From an uncultured Crocinitomix sp. (lineage in GTDB: Bacteria; Bacteroidota; Bacteroidia; Flavobacteriales_D; Crocinitomicaceae): a stretch of 64,000 nucleotides of DNA. Below the pieces are notes generated by a model. The model was not told the origin of the DNA. It saw only the letters and a program-made list of their open reading frames with translations, and ran no database searches. The stretch is from the NCBI GenBank assembly GCA_905478225.1, contig CAJQHR010000049.1, forward strand, positions 1-64,000, written 5' to 3'. Shown in pieces: positions 62,044 through 64,000 of this stretch; position 1 is the stretch's first letter, and the number at the start of each line of letters is the position of its first letter. Both the position numbers and the translations under genes were made by a program.

Positions 62044-62404
62044 CTAGACATCATTACTCCTTACGTACATACGTCATTTCTGTAAAAATGTTTTTTTTTG
62101 TTTACTCATTAACATTCTACCAAGGTACAACAAAACAAACTAAGAAATCGCTTAAATGATATTTTTAGACGTGTGATTTATAAAAATTTTAGCTAATCTG
62201 GCAACCTAAATGAATTCTATGCGTAAATTAATTAAAGGATGGAATATTTTAGAACCTCAAAGAAACTAATCATCTTCTACCTTAAATAATTATTTCGACT
62301 TGTAAATATGATTATTGATAGATTTTTTTCGACTGTTTAACGAATTGTTAATGAAATTTGGCCTGAAAACCGCTAAGCTATTTCGATTTGTTGAATAAAT
62401 TCTC
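62044..62404. other. AT-rich upstream region without visible genes
   Basis: About 360 bases between the divergent Wzc-like and large secreted protein genes. No coding frame of quality is seen on either strand. It should hold the promoter of the Wzc-like gene. Confidence 0.4.
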
Positions 62405-62412
62405 TACCTTTG
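62381..62412 (+). promoter_or_regulatory. candidate promoter of the large secreted protein
   Basis: TACCTTTG at 62405-62412 fits the -7 consensus TAnnTTTG; TTTC about 20 bases upstream resembles the -33 element. The start codon is 50 bases downstream. Confidence 0.45.
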
Positions 62413-62418
62413 ATCGAC

Positions 62419-62447
62419 TTAAACTGCTTGTGTTTATAACAGTTTAA
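62419..62447 (+). promoter_or_regulatory. 5-prime UTR hairpin
   Basis: TTAAACTG (62419-62426) and CAGTTTAA (62440-62447) form a perfect 8-bp inverted repeat around a 13-base loop, between the -7 element and the start codon at 62463. It may stabilise the leader or be an operator. Confidence 0.4.
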
Positions 62448-62462
62448 TACAAAAAAACGCTT

Positions 62463-64000
62463 ATGAAAACACAATTACGCTACTCTTTTGAATTTATTGG
62501 ATTCGCCTGCGCATTTCTTATCTCTGCAACAACATATGCTCAATCCGGCCCAGCTGGAGTTGGATCAAGCACATCTAACCAAGTATGGTTAGATGCCCAT
62601 TCATTAGATATTCCTGACGGTACATCAATTGCATCATGGTCAGATTTATCAGGAAACGGATCGGATTTTACGCAAGGAGCTTCGGAAAGACAACCTACTT
62701 ATAATATTTCTGGAATTAGCGGCATTTCTTCATTATCATTTGATGGTGTTAATGACGTTTTGGCTTCAGGTTCAATTCCAGCTTTGGAATCAGCTAACAT
62801 AACTTACTTTATAGTTTATGACAGAACGACTCTTACGAGTGACATGCTAATCAACGCTGATTATACATCCAGCTTTAGAAAGTGGAGAACATATATGAAT
62901 AATGGTCAAAATACTGTTTATAGCGTGCATTTTTCGCCCGGTATCAATTGGGTTCGTTATACCGATCCAGTTGGCGCTTCTTTTTTATCAACACACATAA
63001 CCCCAACTACGAATTCAATTTATAACCAAGGTAATTTAGAGCTATCTAAATCAGCAACTTACACAGTTCCAACTGGGCACAATGCTGTATTCGTTGGAAA
63101 TAAAGACGCTACCGCGATAAGCCTTTACACTTTCACAGGAGAGATTGCGGAAGTAATTGTATACAACGAGACTTTAAATCCCTTAGAAAGAATTTTAGTT
63201 GAAAACTATTTGGGTGCAAAATATGATATGACTATCCCTACCGATCATTACGCATACAATGCCTCACATAGATTTGGTTTAATAGGAATTGCAGATGACG
63301 GGACAGATACGCAAACAACTTCAAAAGGTGCAGGCCAATTAGAAATTTCAGGTGCAACAGACTTAGATTCAGATGAATATTTCCTAATTGCGCACACCGA
63401 TTTTTCATTCACCACGTACACGGGTGCTGATTTACCCATAGGCCTCCCGGAGCACGAGCGCTTGGAGAGAACTTGGCGAGTTGGAGAAACTGGTGACGTT
63501 GACACGGTTACTTTGACATTTCAACTAACTGGTGCCGATTTTGCAGCGTCAGACTCTTATCTTGTTTTAACAGATGATGATGGTGATTTTACGGATGCCA
63601 CATCTACTGCTGGAACTTATGATGCCATTACTCAAACGGTAACTTTTGATATTGATTTTGATGACGGAGACTATTTCACACTATCTGGAATTCCTGAAGT
63701 TCTTGTTATCCATTCAGTAGATGATGGACTTTGGAGTGATGTTGACACATGGGATTGTGTTTGCATTCCAGGAGAAAATGACTCAGTTTATATTGACCCT
63801 GCAACGGAAGTTACGGTGGACATTGATGGCTACGTTGACTTTTTAAGAGTTGAATTTACAGCGAACCTCATTATGGATACGGATGTTACTTTAGAGATTA
63901 ATGGAGATTTCGAAATGGCTGGGGATACAGAATTTACTGACGGAACGGTTTCCTTTACAGGTGAAGTTGCGCAAGACATAACAATTATTTCAACTGCGGC
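62463..64000 (+). CDS. large secreted T9SS-type surface protein, N-terminal part (runs off window)
   Basis: The ATG at 62463 opens a frame with no stop to the right edge (more than 510 residues). A signal peptide (FIGFACAFLISATTYAQ) is followed by a LamG/concanavalin-like domain (about 45-265; VWLDAHSLDIPDGTSIASW, ISSLSFDGVNDVLAS, GEIAEVIVYNETLNPLERIL). A linker domain (about 270-415, DDGTDTQTTSKGAGQLEIS) and a region starting WSDVDTWDCVCIPGENDSVYI follow, the latter typical of G8-like or carbohydrate-binding modules in T9SS proteins. No sorting domain can be seen because the end is missing. It is probably an adhesin or surface-layer component. Confidence 0.85.
   Translation, partial: MKTQLRYSFEFIGFACAFLISATTYAQSGPAGVGSSTSNQVWLDAHSLDIPDGTSIASWSDLSGNGSDFTQGASERQPTYNISGISGISSLSFDGVNDVLASGSIPALESANITYFIVYDRTTLTSDMLINADYTSSFRKWRTYMNNGQNTVYSVHFSPGINWVRYTDPVGASFLSTHITPTTNSIYNQGNLELSKSATYTVPTGHNAVFVGNKDATAISLYTFTGEIAEVIVYNETLNPLERILVENYLGAKYDMTIPTDHYAYNASHRFGLIGIADDGTDTQTTSKGAGQLEISGATDLDSDEYFLIAHTDFSFTTYTGADLPIGLPEHERLERTWRVGETGDVDTVTLTFQLTGADFAASDSYLVLTDDDGDFTDATSTAGTYDAITQTVTFDIDFDDGDYFTLSGIPEVLVIHSVDDGLWSDVDTWDCVCIPGENDSVYIDPATEVTVDIDGYVDFLRVEFTANLIMDTDVTLEINGDFEMAGDTEFTDGTVSFTGEVAQDITIISTA

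Overview
The window reads as a chromosomal segment of an AT-rich member of the Bacteroidota, most likely a marine or aquatic member of the Flavobacteriales. The basis is a PorQ-type type IX secretion (T9SS) protein, a T9SS type A C-terminal sorting domain, a DUF6089-like outer-membrane barrel, a complete Na+-translocating NQR operon, the tgt/LptF-LptG pair, and TAnnTTTG-type promoter elements. The phylum call follows from these families; the finer placement is inference.

Layout. 1-108 is the C-terminal end of an IS1595-like transposase. 121-2808 (minus) is an overlapping run of GT2 glycosyltransferase, ECF sigma factor, rsmG and a short TPR protein. 2890-6495 (plus) holds tgt, an LptF/G permease, a hotdog thioesterase and an isochorismate synthase whose reading frame starts without AUG/GUG/UUG. 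6504-13009 mixes an OmpA-like protein, PorQ, a KAS III-like enzyme and a YfcE-like phosphodiesterase with several broken small genes. 13033-20961 (plus) carries truA, an M23 peptidase, def, a TPR lipoprotein, a three-gene deacetylase/FemAB-like/SDR operon, upp, a small membrane protein and a YjjG-type nucleotidase. 21091-27082 is nqrABCDEF, with a Fur-family-like 7-1-7 palindrome and a promoter upstream and a strong terminator downstream. 27297-37449 is accessory: broken lipoprotein and GNAT genes, a MORN-like secreted protein, an M16 peptidase pair with a nitronate monooxygenase-like gene, the DUF6089-like barrel, a split SMI1/KNR4 gene and a signal peptidase I lacking the usual catalytic lysine.

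37210-55190 is a surface-polysaccharide locus in two divergent arms. The minus arm has glycosyltransferases, nucleotide-sugar epimerases/dehydratases (one LegB-like), a sugar-phosphate nucleotidyltransferase and hexapeptide acyltransferases. The plus arm has an epimerase, the ABC exporter (Wzm/Wzt-like, the latter with a C-terminal substrate-binding extension), a DegT aminotransferase, another epimerase, an acyltransferase and a glycosyltransferase. Together these suggest export of a glycan containing an N-acylated amino-deoxy sugar through an ABC-dependent route. 55183-59534 (minus) is a tightly packed three-gene unit: a small T9SS-sorted protein followed by two S74 (intramolecular chaperone) fibre-like proteins. 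59605-62010 encodes a Wzc-like chain-length/tyrosine kinase protein with a tyrosine-rich tail. From 62463 a large secreted protein runs off the right edge.

The most striking global pattern is that at least ten short accessory loci (about 4 kb in total) carry frameshifts or in-frame stops, while every long housekeeping gene is intact. That points to real gene decay rather than random sequencing error. The most system-like candidates are the T9SS/S74 three-gene operon, the Fur-like box in front of nqr, and the lysine-less signal peptidase.
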